Part shown: positions 10,128 through 17,992 of the stretch, piece after piece | Position numbering within the stretch: the first letter of the stretch is position 1 | Layout of the letters: every line of letters begins with the position of its first letter | Assembly: GCA_002381695.1 (NCBI GenBank) | Contig: DFXM01000018.1 | Span: 111,113-175,112, forward strand | From: Clostridium sp. UBA4108 | Lineage (GTDB): Bacteria > Bacillota > Clostridia > Clostridiales > Clostridiaceae | Reading direction: 5' to 3' | DNA length: 64,000 nucleotides | Notes under the pieces: generated by a model | What the model saw: the letters and a program-made list of their open reading frames with translations, nothing else | Databases searched by the model: none | What the model was told of the DNA's origin: nothing | Made by a program: the position numbers and the translations under genes

Positions 10128-10131
10128 TAAA

Positions 10132-10190
10132 AAGTCTACCCTAAAATCATTTAGTAAATTAGTGATTTCAGGGTAGACTTAACTTTTTTA
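10132..10190 (+). terminator. Terminator of glnS
   Basis: An inverted repeat pairs 10132-10149 with 10163-10180 (AAGTCTACCCT / AGGGTAGACTT) and is followed by a TTTTTT run. Confidence 0.85.
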
Positions 10191-10232
10191 GTGAACGCTT
10201 ATAAAATATATTAAAAAACTAAGGGGGAAGGT

Positions 10233-12320
10233 ATGAAAAAAATAATATCATTTTTAATTTCTATGGTAGTAATGATTACTATGGTACCAATGAAAGTCTC
10301 AGCGCAAAACCAGAGTAGGATTAATGGCGAAATGAGAGCCGCATGGATTGCTACTGTTTGGAATCTTGATTGGCCAAATACCACCAATAATCCTAATAAG
10401 CAAAAGCAAGAGTTTATAAGTTTAATTGACACACTTAAATCAGCAGGTATGAATTCAGTAATAGTTCAAGTAAGACCTAAGTCTGATGCATTATATAAAT
10501 CAAATATTAACCCTTGGTCAGAATTCCTTACAGGAACTCAGGGAAAAGATCCAGGCTATGACCCACTTCAATTTATGATTGAAGAGACCCATAAAAGAGG
10601 GATGGAATTTCATGCTTGGTTTAATCCGTATAGATTGACTACTGCCAAGGAAGGTACGGATTTAAATAAGTTGTCGCCAGATAATCCAGCGAGAAAAAAT
10701 CCAAGCTGGGTTGTTTCAGATGGGACAAACCTTTTTTATGATCCAGGCAATCCAGCAGTTAGGAAGTACCTTGTAGATACTGTAAATGAAGTAGTTAGAA
10801 ATTATGATATAGATGGAGTTCATTTTGATGACTATTTTTATAAAGGTAGTTTTAATGATGATAATTCCTATAAGCTATATGGTAATGGAATGAAGAAGGA
10901 TGATTGGCGAAGAAATAATGTAAATATTTTAGTTAAAGAGGTTCATCAAAATATTAAAAGTATTAAAGCAAATGTAGAGTTTGGAATTAGTCCATTTGCA
11001 ATATGGAAGAATAAAAAAAATGACCCTAATGGATCAAATACAAATGGAAAAGAGAGCTATTACAGTGATTATGCAGATTCAATAGCTTGGGTGAAAAATG
11101 GGTGGATAGATTATATAGCTCCTCAAGTATATTGGGAAATTGGACATCCTCTAGCAGATTACGCAACTCTAGTAGAGTGGTGGTCAAAACAAGTTAGTGG
11201 AACCAATGTAAAGCTATATATTGGACAAGGTGTATCTAATCAAAAGGTAGCTAGACAAATAACCACTCAAGTTAATCTGAATAGACAGTACAAAGAAATT
11301 AAAGGAAGTATGTACTATTCAGCTAAAAATATACAAAGTGATAGCATATTACATGCGGATTTAAAATCTTTATACTCAGAACCCATTGAGACACCTAGCG
11401 CGGTTGAACATAAGCAGTTAATTGGTATTAACAGATATGAAACTTCATCAAAGATAAGTAAAACAGGATGGGAAAGTGGATCAAAAACTGTAGTTTTAGT
11501 AAATGGATATGCTAATGCAGATGGAATTACAGCTACTCCACTAGCAGCGGCTTATGATGCACCTATATTACTTACAGAAAAGAACAAATTGGATGATCAT
11601 ACTAAAAGTGAAATACAAAGATTAAATCCATCTAATGTGATCTTTATTGGTGGAGATGGAGTAATATCGACTAGCATAGAAGATGAATTAAAAGCTATGA
11701 ATAGCAATATTGAAATATCTAGATATGGAGGGAAAAATAGATATGAAACATCTCTTTCCATAGCCAAAAAATTAGAACAGTTAGTTGCAATAAATAAAGC
11801 TTATATTTGTTATGGATATGGTGAAGCTGATGCTCTATCAATTGCATCAAAAGCTGGAGAAGAAAAGATGCCTATAATACTTACAGAAAAAAGTAGTATA
11901 GATAATGAAACTTTTGAATGGCTTAGAAGTAAGGATTTAGACACTGCATATTTTATTGGTGGTGACGGAATTCTCTATAACAGTGTAATGGAGCAAGTAA
12001 ATTCAGTAACAAAATCTAATGTTTTAGGAAATAGAGTAGCAGGTATAAATAGATATGAAACAAATGCTGAAGTTATAAAGAATTTTTATAAGGATGAAAG
12101 TCAAGAAACTATGATTGCAACTAAAGGTATTGTATTAGCAGATGCTCTTACATCAGGACCATTAGGAGCAAAATTAAAATCTCCAGTTATTCTTTTAGAT
12201 TCATCTCTTAAGGAAAATCAAAGAAATGTATTAAATTTAAAGACTAGCAAACAATTATATGAGATTGGTGGAGGTATAAATCCAGCAATAATAAAAGAAA
12301 TTTTAAATGCAATAGAATAA
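10233..12320 (+). CDS. Secreted GHL10 (DUF187) glycosidase-like protein with three CWB2 wall-binding repeats
   Basis: 695 residues. A signal peptide (MKK, hydrophobic core, VSA-Q) covers about 1-25. Residues about 30-380 match the family-10 glycosyl-hydrolase-like (DUF187) fold, with FHAWFNPYRLT and GVHFDDYFY as conserved active-site strands. Residues about 390-695 hold three cell-wall-binding type 2 repeats, each opening with a related motif (GINRYETS, GKNRYETS, GINRYETN). CWB2 domains anchor clostridial surface proteins noncovalently to anionic wall polymers, so this is probably a surface-displayed carbohydrate- or peptidoglycan-acting enzyme. The substrate is unknown. The start follows AAGGGGGAAGG. 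Confidence 0.85.
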   Translation: MKKIISFLISMVVMITMVPMKVSAQNQSRINGEMRAAWIATVWNLDWPNTTNNPNKQKQEFISLIDTLKSAGMNSVIVQVRPKSDALYKSNINPWSEFLTGTQGKDPGYDPLQFMIEETHKRGMEFHAWFNPYRLTTAKEGTDLNKLSPDNPARKNPSWVVSDGTNLFYDPGNPAVRKYLVDTVNEVVRNYDIDGVHFDDYFYKGSFNDDNSYKLYGNGMKKDDWRRNNVNILVKEVHQNIKSIKANVEFGISPFAIWKNKKNDPNGSNTNGKESYYSDYADSIAWVKNGWIDYIAPQVYWEIGHPLADYATLVEWWSKQVSGTNVKLYIGQGVSNQKVARQITTQVNLNRQYKEIKGSMYYSAKNIQSDSILHADLKSLYSEPIETPSAVEHKQLIGINRYETSSKISKTGWESGSKTVVLVNGYANADGITATPLAAAYDAPILLTEKNKLDDHTKSEIQRLNPSNVIFIGGDGVISTSIEDELKAMNSNIEISRYGGKNRYETSLSIAKKLEQLVAINKAYICYGYGEADALSIASKAGEEKMPIILTEKSSIDNETFEWLRSKDLDTAYFIGGDGILYNSVMEQVNSVTKSNVLGNRVAGINRYETNAEVIKNFYKDESQETMIATKGIVLADALTSGPLGAKLKSPVILLDSSLKENQRNVLNLKTSKQLYEIGGGINPAIIKEILNAIE

Positions 12321-12327
12321 TCATAGC

Positions 12328-12373
12328 AAAGACTTACTTTAATTAGATAGACTTCTAATTGAGGTAGGTCTTT
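12328..12373 (+). terminator. Terminator after the CWB2 glycosidase-like gene
   Basis: AAAGACTTAC pairs with GTAGGTCTTT with a second inner stem (TAATTAG / CTAATT). The T tract is short. Confidence 0.6.
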
Positions 12374-12448
12374 GTCTATATATTCAGTAAAATAAAAGAA
12401 TTTCAATTATGTAATTCATTCAAACTTTATTCAAATATTATTTACATA

Positions 12449-12477
12449 TTGACAACAATGGAGATAACGAGTAAAAT
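12449..12477 (+). promoter_or_regulatory. Sigma-A promoter for the DUF3798 ABC importer operon
   Basis: TTGACA at 12449-12454, a 17-bp spacer and TAAAAT at 12472-12477, near consensus. Transcription would start around 12484 and leave a leader of about 290 nt before the lipoprotein gene. Confidence 0.7.
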
Positions 12478-12543
12478 TATAACAAACAATTATCAAAGTG
12501 GGTAATTATTTTAATTTAAGTAAATTTGAATTAAAAATATTGT

Positions 12544-12582
12544 ATTTATAAGTTATATTCTATTAAAATATAACTTATAAAT
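12544..12582 (+). promoter_or_regulatory. Perfect 16-bp inverted repeat in the ABC-importer leader
   Basis: 12544-12559 (ATTTATAAGTTATATT) and 12567-12582 are exact reverse complements around 7 nt. It lies inside the predicted 5' leader, so it can form an RNA hairpin or act as a DNA operator. There is no U tract after it, so a simple terminator is unlikely. Confidence 0.5.
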
Positions 12583-12709
12583 ATTCAGAATATTTAAATA
12601 AATAAATAAAAATTATGTCGATTATTCAAAAAGATATGTTTAATAGTGTGAAAAAGAATTATTATTTGAAATAATTTTAGAAGACATAACTTCAAATAGA
12701 GATATTTCA

Positions 12710-12733
12710 ATTAAGTAATATTATTTACTTAAT
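12710..12733 (+). promoter_or_regulatory. Short palindrome upstream of the lipoprotein gene
   Basis: ATTAAGTAA (12710-12718) is complementary to TTACTTAAT (12725-12733), about 40 bp before the start codon. A regulator site or leader hairpin is possible. The rest of 12374-12774 is AT-rich and shows no ORF I can support. Confidence 0.35.
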
Positions 12734-12774
12734 ATAAATATATTTTAATGAGCAAAGAATAAGGGGGAGAGTCA

Positions 12775-13926
12775 ATGGGTAAAAAATTATTAGCGAGCAC
12801 ATTAGCAGGAATTATAGCTTTAGGATTAGTTGCATGTGGTCCGAAGGCCCCAACAACAGGGGGCGGAGACGGAAAAGACAAAAACTATAAAATCGGAATT
12901 ATAACAGGAACAGTATCTCAAGGCGAAGAAGAGTACAGAGCAGCAGAAAGTATGAAGAAAGAGTTTGGAGACAAGATAATACTTCAAACTTACCCAGATA
13001 ATTTCATGAAAGAAACAGAAACTACTATAGCAAATACATTAACACTAGCAGCAGACCCTGATGTTAAAGCTATAGTATTTGTTCAAGCAGTTCCAGGTGC
13101 ATCAGCTGCGATAGATAAGGTTAGAGAAACTAACCCAGATATGTTATTTATAGCAGGGGTTCCAGGAGAAGATCCAGCAATGATAGCTGGAAAAGCAGAT
13201 GTAATATTAGCTGCAGATGAGCTAGGAATGGGTACAACCATAATAAACCAAGCTAAAAAGCAAGGTGCAAAAACTTTCGTTCACTATTCATTCCCAAGGC
13301 ATATGTCTTATGAGATGTTAGCTAAGAGAAGAGATTTGTTAAAGGCTACAGCTGAAAAAGAAGGAATAAAATTTGTTGATGCAACAGCACCAGACCCAAC
13401 AGGAGATGCTGGAGTTCCAGGAGCACAACAATTTATATTAGAGGATGTTCCAAGAAAAGTTAAAGAGTTTGGAAAAGATACAGCATTTTTCTCAACTAAC
13501 TGCTCTATGCAAGAGCCACTTATAAAAGCAGCTTTAACTGAAGGAGCTATGATGCCACAACAATGTTGTCCATCTCCATATCATGCTTATCCAGGAGCAT
13601 TAGGAATACAAATTCCTGATGACAAGAAGGGCGATGTACCATATGTAGTGGAGCAAATTAAAGCTAAAGTAGCTGAAAAAGGTGGTACAGGAAAATTTGC
13701 AACTTGGCCAGTACCTATAAATATGCTTTTAGTTGAAGCAGGAACTAAATATGCTATGGAGGTAATTGAAGGTAAGACTAATGGTAAAAATGATACAGCA
13801 GCTATAGAGAAAATAATGAAAGATGTAGCAAAGGCAGAAATGACTGTTACTCAATATAAAGACGAAAAAACTAGTAAGACTTATGACAATTACTACTTAA
13901 TATTATCAGATTATATAGATTTCTAA
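12775..13926 (+). CDS. DUF3798 lipoprotein, solute-binding component of an ABC importer
   Basis: 383 residues. A lipoprotein signal ends in the lipobox LVAC with Cys21 as the acylation site, followed by a Gly/Asp/Lys linker. The rest has the two-lobed periplasmic-binding-protein character (KIGIITGTVSQGEEEYRAA near the N-terminus, alternating alpha/beta segments) and matches the DUF3798 family. It lies directly upstream of an RbsA-type ATPase and two permeases, so it is very probably their extracellular solute receptor. The ligand is unknown; sugars and nucleosides are the usual ligands of this transporter class. AAGGGGGAG precedes the ATG. Confidence 0.85.
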   Translation: MGKKLLASTLAGIIALGLVACGPKAPTTGGGDGKDKNYKIGIITGTVSQGEEEYRAAESMKKEFGDKIILQTYPDNFMKETETTIANTLTLAADPDVKAIVFVQAVPGASAAIDKVRETNPDMLFIAGVPGEDPAMIAGKADVILAADELGMGTTIINQAKKQGAKTFVHYSFPRHMSYEMLAKRRDLLKATAEKEGIKFVDATAPDPTGDAGVPGAQQFILEDVPRKVKEFGKDTAFFSTNCSMQEPLIKAALTEGAMMPQQCCPSPYHAYPGALGIQIPDDKKGDVPYVVEQIKAKVAEKGGTGKFATWPVPINMLLVEAGTKYAMEVIEGKTNGKNDTAAIEKIMKDVAKAEMTVTQYKDEKTSKTYDNYYLILSDYIDF

Positions 13927-13935
13927 AGGTAGAAT

Positions 13936-13974
13936 AAGTCTTCAGAGGGTGTATTCCCCTGAAGACTTTTATTT
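13936..13974 (+). terminator. Hairpin between receptor and ATPase genes (partial terminator)
   Basis: AAGTCTTCAGAGGG pairs with CCCCTGAAGACTT, followed by a T-rich tail. Placed after the receptor gene, it probably lowers expression of the membrane components relative to the abundant receptor. Confidence 0.75.
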
Positions 13975-14007
13975 TAACATATATGACATTAGGAGGGGTA
14001 AAAGAAC

Positions 14008-15597
14008 ATGGGGGAACAATATGTACTTAAAATGGAAAAAATACAAAAAGAGTATTTTGGAAATTACGTATTAAAAGGTGTTGATTTAAGAATAAAACCC
14101 GGTGAAATACACGCTCTATTAGGAGAAAATGGGGCAGGGAAATCTACATTGATGAATATTTTATTTGGTATGCCTGTAATACATTCAACTGGAGGCTTTG
14201 AGGGAGAAGTAAGTCTTAATGATAAAAAAATTGAAATTAAGTCTCCTAAGGATGCTATGGATTTAGGAATAGGGATGGTACATCAAGAATTTATGCTAAT
14301 ACCAGGATTTACTGTAGCTGAAAATATAAAAATAAACAGAGAAATTACAAAAGATACTGTAATAAGTAAGATATTTGGTAAAAACTTAAAAAACCTAGAT
14401 TATAAAACAATGAATTCAGATGCCCAAAAAGCTTTAAAAACTATAGGAATAGGAATAGATGAACTTTCTTATGTATCATCACTTCCAGTAGGATATATGC
14501 AGTTTGTTGAAATAGCTAGAGAAATAGATAAAAAGAATGTAAAACTATTAGTTTTTGACGAACCTACCGCGGTGCTTACTGAGAGTGAGGCAGAAACTTT
14601 AATGACTGCAATGAAAACCATAGCTGATAGCGGAATAGCAATAATATTTATAACTCATAGGTTAGATGAGGTTATGGCTGTAGCTAATAATATTACGATT
14701 TTGAGAGATGGGGAATTAGTTAGAACCTTAGAAAAAAGTTCTACCAATGTTATAGAATTAGCAGAACTGATGGTAGGAAGAAAGCTGGAAATAGTAAGAA
14801 AAGCTGAAGAGGCCAACAGATTAGAAAACAGTAAAGTGATAATGAAGATAAAAGATTTAGTAGTTGACATGCCTGGAGAGAGAGTTAAGGGTGTAAATTT
14901 AGATGTAATGGAAGGTGAAATTTTAGGAATTGGAGGATTAGCTGGTCAAGGTAAGATTGGAATAGCCAACGGTATTATGGGGTTATACTCAGCTATGGGA
15001 GATGTTACCATTAAAGAGAAGCAGGTTAATCTAAACTCAGTTGAATGGGCTCTAAAGAATGGATTGGCATTTGTGTCGGAGGATAGAAAAGGAATAGGTC
15101 TTCTTTTAGACAATTCTATAGAACTTAATATTGTAGTAACCGAAATGAAACTCAACAATGGATTTCTAAAGAAGTTTGGCCCTATAAAAATGGAAGATGC
15201 TAAGGGTATTAGAGAGTATGCAAATACAATGATAAAAGCTCTTGATATAAGATGTACAGGCCCTACTCAATTAACAAGAAGGCTTAGTGGAGGAAATCAA
15301 CAAAAGGTATGCATAGCTAGAGCATTAACCTTAAACCCTAAGATATTATTTGTGTCAGAGCCTACTAGAGGTATAGATATAGGGGCTAAAAAATTAGTAT
15401 TAGATACATTGGTGAAGTTAAATAAAGAAAAGGGTATGACCATAATCATAACTTCAAGTGAACTAGCAGAGCTTAGAAGTATATGTGATAGAATTACCAT
15501 AGTAACAGAGGGTAAGATCGCTGGAATATTAAAACCAGATGGTAAAGATGCTGATTTTGGATTGCTTATGTCAGGCATAAATACTAGTGGGGAATAG
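14008..15597 (+). CDS. ABC importer ATPase with two nucleotide-binding domains (RbsA/BMP type)
   Basis: 529 residues. NBD1 (about 1-250) has Walker A GENGAGKST and Walker B LLVFDEPTAVL, but its signature region (SLPVGYMQFVEIAR) is divergent. NBD2 (about 265-529) has a degenerate Walker A (GGLAGQGKIG) and an intact LSGGNQQK signature with Walker B FVSEPTRGID. One good and one poor catalytic site is characteristic of the CUT2 sugar and BMP nucleoside importers. It energises the two permeases encoded next. GGAGGGG precedes the ATG. Confidence 0.92.
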   Translation: MGEQYVLKMEKIQKEYFGNYVLKGVDLRIKPGEIHALLGENGAGKSTLMNILFGMPVIHSTGGFEGEVSLNDKKIEIKSPKDAMDLGIGMVHQEFMLIPGFTVAENIKINREITKDTVISKIFGKNLKNLDYKTMNSDAQKALKTIGIGIDELSYVSSLPVGYMQFVEIAREIDKKNVKLLVFDEPTAVLTESEAETLMTAMKTIADSGIAIIFITHRLDEVMAVANNITILRDGELVRTLEKSSTNVIELAELMVGRKLEIVRKAEEANRLENSKVIMKIKDLVVDMPGERVKGVNLDVMEGEILGIGGLAGQGKIGIANGIMGLYSAMGDVTIKEKQVNLNSVEWALKNGLAFVSEDRKGIGLLLDNSIELNIVVTEMKLNNGFLKKFGPIKMEDAKGIREYANTMIKALDIRCTGPTQLTRRLSGGNQQKVCIARALTLNPKILFVSEPTRGIDIGAKKLVLDTLVKLNKEKGMTIIITSSELAELRSICDRITIVTEGKIAGILKPDGKDADFGLLMSGINTSGE

Positions 15598-15609
15598 GAG
15601 TGATGAGAT

Positions 15610-16659
15610 ATGAATGATAAAATAAAACATTTTATTGATAAAGTAGGATTACCTAGGGTAATTATAGGTGGATTTTTCATTATATTGTGTATACTAGCAA
15701 TTCCTCTTAAATTATCATTACCTATGCTTGTATCTGACATGTTAGTTAGGTTTGGGATGAATGGAATACTAGTACTTGCCATGGTGCCAGGTATACTTTG
15801 TGGAATAGGGCTAAATTTTGGATTACCCATAGGAATACTAGCAGGAATACTAGGTGGACTAATTAGTATAGAGCTTAATCTTAGTGGTGGAGTTGGGTTC
15901 TTTGTAGGGATAGCTATAGGAATACCAATAGCTATAGTATTTGGATATCTCTACGGAGTATTATTAAACAAAGTAAAGGGATCAGAAATGATGATAGCTA
16001 CATACGCAGGATTTTCAGCTATATCACTAATGTGTATAGGATGGCTCTTATTACCATTTAAAAGTGATGAGATAAAATGGCCAATAGGAGATGGCTTGAG
16101 AACTACCATTACCTTAGATGGAAGATACTCAAGTATTTTAGATAATTTTTGGAGCTTTAAAATTGCTGGAGTTGAGATTCCAACAGGAGCATTAATAATA
16201 TTCTTTGTGTGTTGTATATTTATGTGGCTATTCTTAAAAAGCAAGACAGGTATAATGATGTCGGCAGCTGGAGATAATCCTAATTTTGCAAGAGCATCAG
16301 CTATATCGGTAGATAGAATGAGAATAATAGGAACTACAATATCCACAGTATTGGGTTCAGTAGGAATAATGGTTTATTCTCAAAGTTACGGTTTTTTTCA
16401 ATTATATCAAGCACCGATGATGATGGGATTTGCGGCAGTTGCAGCAATACTTATAGGCGGAGCCTCCATTAGAAAGGCAAAAATATCCCATGTTATTATA
16501 GGAACATTCTTATTTCAAGGATTATTAGTTGTAGGATTACCAGTAGCAAATCAGGCGGTTAAAGGAGGAGGTCTATCAGAAATAATAAGGATAATTGTCA
16601 CTCAGGGTATAATACTCTATGCCTTAACTAAAGCCAAGGGAGGTGCTGGAAATGAATAA
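15610..16659 (+). CDS. ABC importer permease subunit 1 (BPD_transp_2 type)
   Basis: 349 residues, eight to ten membrane spans, with the conserved GLNFGLPIGILAG segment near residue 75 typical of ribose/BMP permeases. The cytoplasmic GDNPNFARASAISVDRMR loop near residue 225 corresponds to the ATPase coupling region. The stop overlaps the next gene by 8 bp, so the two permeases are translationally coupled and probably form a heterodimer. Confidence 0.9.
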   Translation: MNDKIKHFIDKVGLPRVIIGGFFIILCILAIPLKLSLPMLVSDMLVRFGMNGILVLAMVPGILCGIGLNFGLPIGILAGILGGLISIELNLSGGVGFFVGIAIGIPIAIVFGYLYGVLLNKVKGSEMMIATYAGFSAISLMCIGWLLLPFKSDEIKWPIGDGLRTTITLDGRYSSILDNFWSFKIAGVEIPTGALIIFFVCCIFMWLFLKSKTGIMMSAAGDNPNFARASAISVDRMRIIGTTISTVLGSVGIMVYSQSYGFFQLYQAPMMMGFAAVAAILIGGASIRKAKISHVIIGTFLFQGLLVVGLPVANQAVKGGGLSEIIRIIVTQGIILYALTKAKGGAGNE

Positions 16660-17911
16660 AAACAATATAGTTAAAACTGGTAAGAATTATGTTTTTAATA
16701 ACATGGTAACTATATTATTTGTGGTTTTGTGTATATTTGGACTTAATCTTTCTGGTCAACCTATGTCGTTAGTATTAAATGAGTTAGTGGCTAGGATTGC
16801 TAGAAATACTTTCATAGTGTTATCCCTTATAATCCCTGTAATAGCAGGTATGGGACTAAACTTTGGTATAGTTATAGGTGCAATGGCTGCTCAAATTGCT
16901 ATAGTAGCGGTGACTCATTGGGGTATAATTGGACTTCCAGGATTTTTACTTTGTGTAGTTTTAACAACTCCTCTAGCCATAATTTTCGGGTATTTTACTG
17001 GAAAGGTACTGAATAAAACCAAAGGTCAAGAGATGATAACAAGTATGGTATTAGCGTTCTTTGCCAATGGACTTTATCAGCTTTTATTCTTAGTTTTAAT
17101 AGGTACTTTAATCCCAATGAAAAACCCTGTGCTTATTATAAGTGGAGGAGTGGGTATTAAAAATACAGTTGATTTAAATGGTGGAATTAAATATGCATTA
17201 GATGGAATCTGGGGAATGTCATTATATTATTTAACTTACTATGTAGCATTAATTTTAATAATATATTTTATAGGGAGAGGTGCATATTCAGTAATAAAGA
17301 AAAAGGATAAGAGAATAACTAAATACATTGTAGGTGCAGTTTTAAGCTTAGTTATGCTAATAGTATGTCAATTACCACAGATAGCTACTCTATTAGACTT
17401 TGCTAAAGTACCTATGGTAACCATGATATTAATTGCATTATTATGTGCATTTAATATATTTATATTTAAGACAAAGCTAGGACAGGACTTTAGAACCGTT
17501 GGACAAAGTGGTACAGTAGCTAATGCTTCGGGTATAAATGTAGATAAAATTAGGATAAAGGCTATAGTAATATCTACATTACTTGCAGCTTGGGGACAAC
17601 TAATATTCCTCCAAAATATAGGAACTTTAAACACTTATGGAAGTCATGAGCAAGTAGGAATGTTTGCAATTGCAGCTATATTAATAGGTGGAGCTACAGT
17701 ATCAAAAGCTACTAATAAGCAAGCTATACTTGGAGTAATCCTATTCCATACATTATTCATTGTATCACCTACAGCAGGAAAGAATTTATTTAATAATGCT
17801 CAAATAGGTGAGTACTTTAGAGTATTTGTAGCTTATGGAGTAATTTGTGTATCTTTGGTATTATATGCATGGAAGAATCATGTTAAGGCTAAAGAAGATT
17901 TGAAATTATAA
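16652..17911 (+). CDS. ABC importer permease subunit 2 (BPD_transp_2 type)
   Basis: 419 residues with around ten spans; GMGLNFGIVIGAMA and GTVANASGINVDKIR repeat the two landmarks of permease 1, so the pair arose by duplication. A charged insertion near residue 215 (KKKDKR) is absent from permease 1. The ATG at 16652 is preferred because GGAGGTG at 16639-16645 is correctly spaced; the in-frame GTG at 16643 lies inside that site. It ends the operon. Confidence 0.9.
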   Translation: MNKNNIVKTGKNYVFNNMVTILFVVLCIFGLNLSGQPMSLVLNELVARIARNTFIVLSLIIPVIAGMGLNFGIVIGAMAAQIAIVAVTHWGIIGLPGFLLCVVLTTPLAIIFGYFTGKVLNKTKGQEMITSMVLAFFANGLYQLLFLVLIGTLIPMKNPVLIISGGVGIKNTVDLNGGIKYALDGIWGMSLYYLTYYVALILIIYFIGRGAYSVIKKKDKRITKYIVGAVLSLVMLIVCQLPQIATLLDFAKVPMVTMILIALLCAFNIFIFKTKLGQDFRTVGQSGTVANASGINVDKIRIKAIVISTLLAAWGQLIFLQNIGTLNTYGSHEQVGMFAIAAILIGGATVSKATNKQAILGVILFHTLFIVSPTAGKNLFNNAQIGEYFRVFVAYGVICVSLVLYAWKNHVKAKEDLKL

Positions 17912-17916
17912 ATAGA

Positions 17917-17950
17917 AAGCCCCTATGATAATAATATCATAGGGGCTTAT
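17917..17950. terminator. Bidirectional terminator between the ABC operon and the convergent kinase gene
   Basis: Perfect 13-bp stem, AAGCCCCTATGAT (17917-17929) with its complement (17936-17948), followed by AT-rich sequence. Confidence 0.75.
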
Positions 17951-17992
17951 AATAATTTGAGGAAAAGAATTTAAATATCCATTCTCTTTTAA

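Noticed and set aside
12374..12774. Known riboswitch in the ABC-importer leader
   Set aside because: No purine, c-di-GMP or SAM aptamer core motif could be recognised by eye; only simple inverted repeats are visible.
15297..15830. 177-codon minus-strand frame across the ABC ATPase and permease genes
   Set aside because: Antisense to two well-supported genes, low-complexity composition and no ribosome site.
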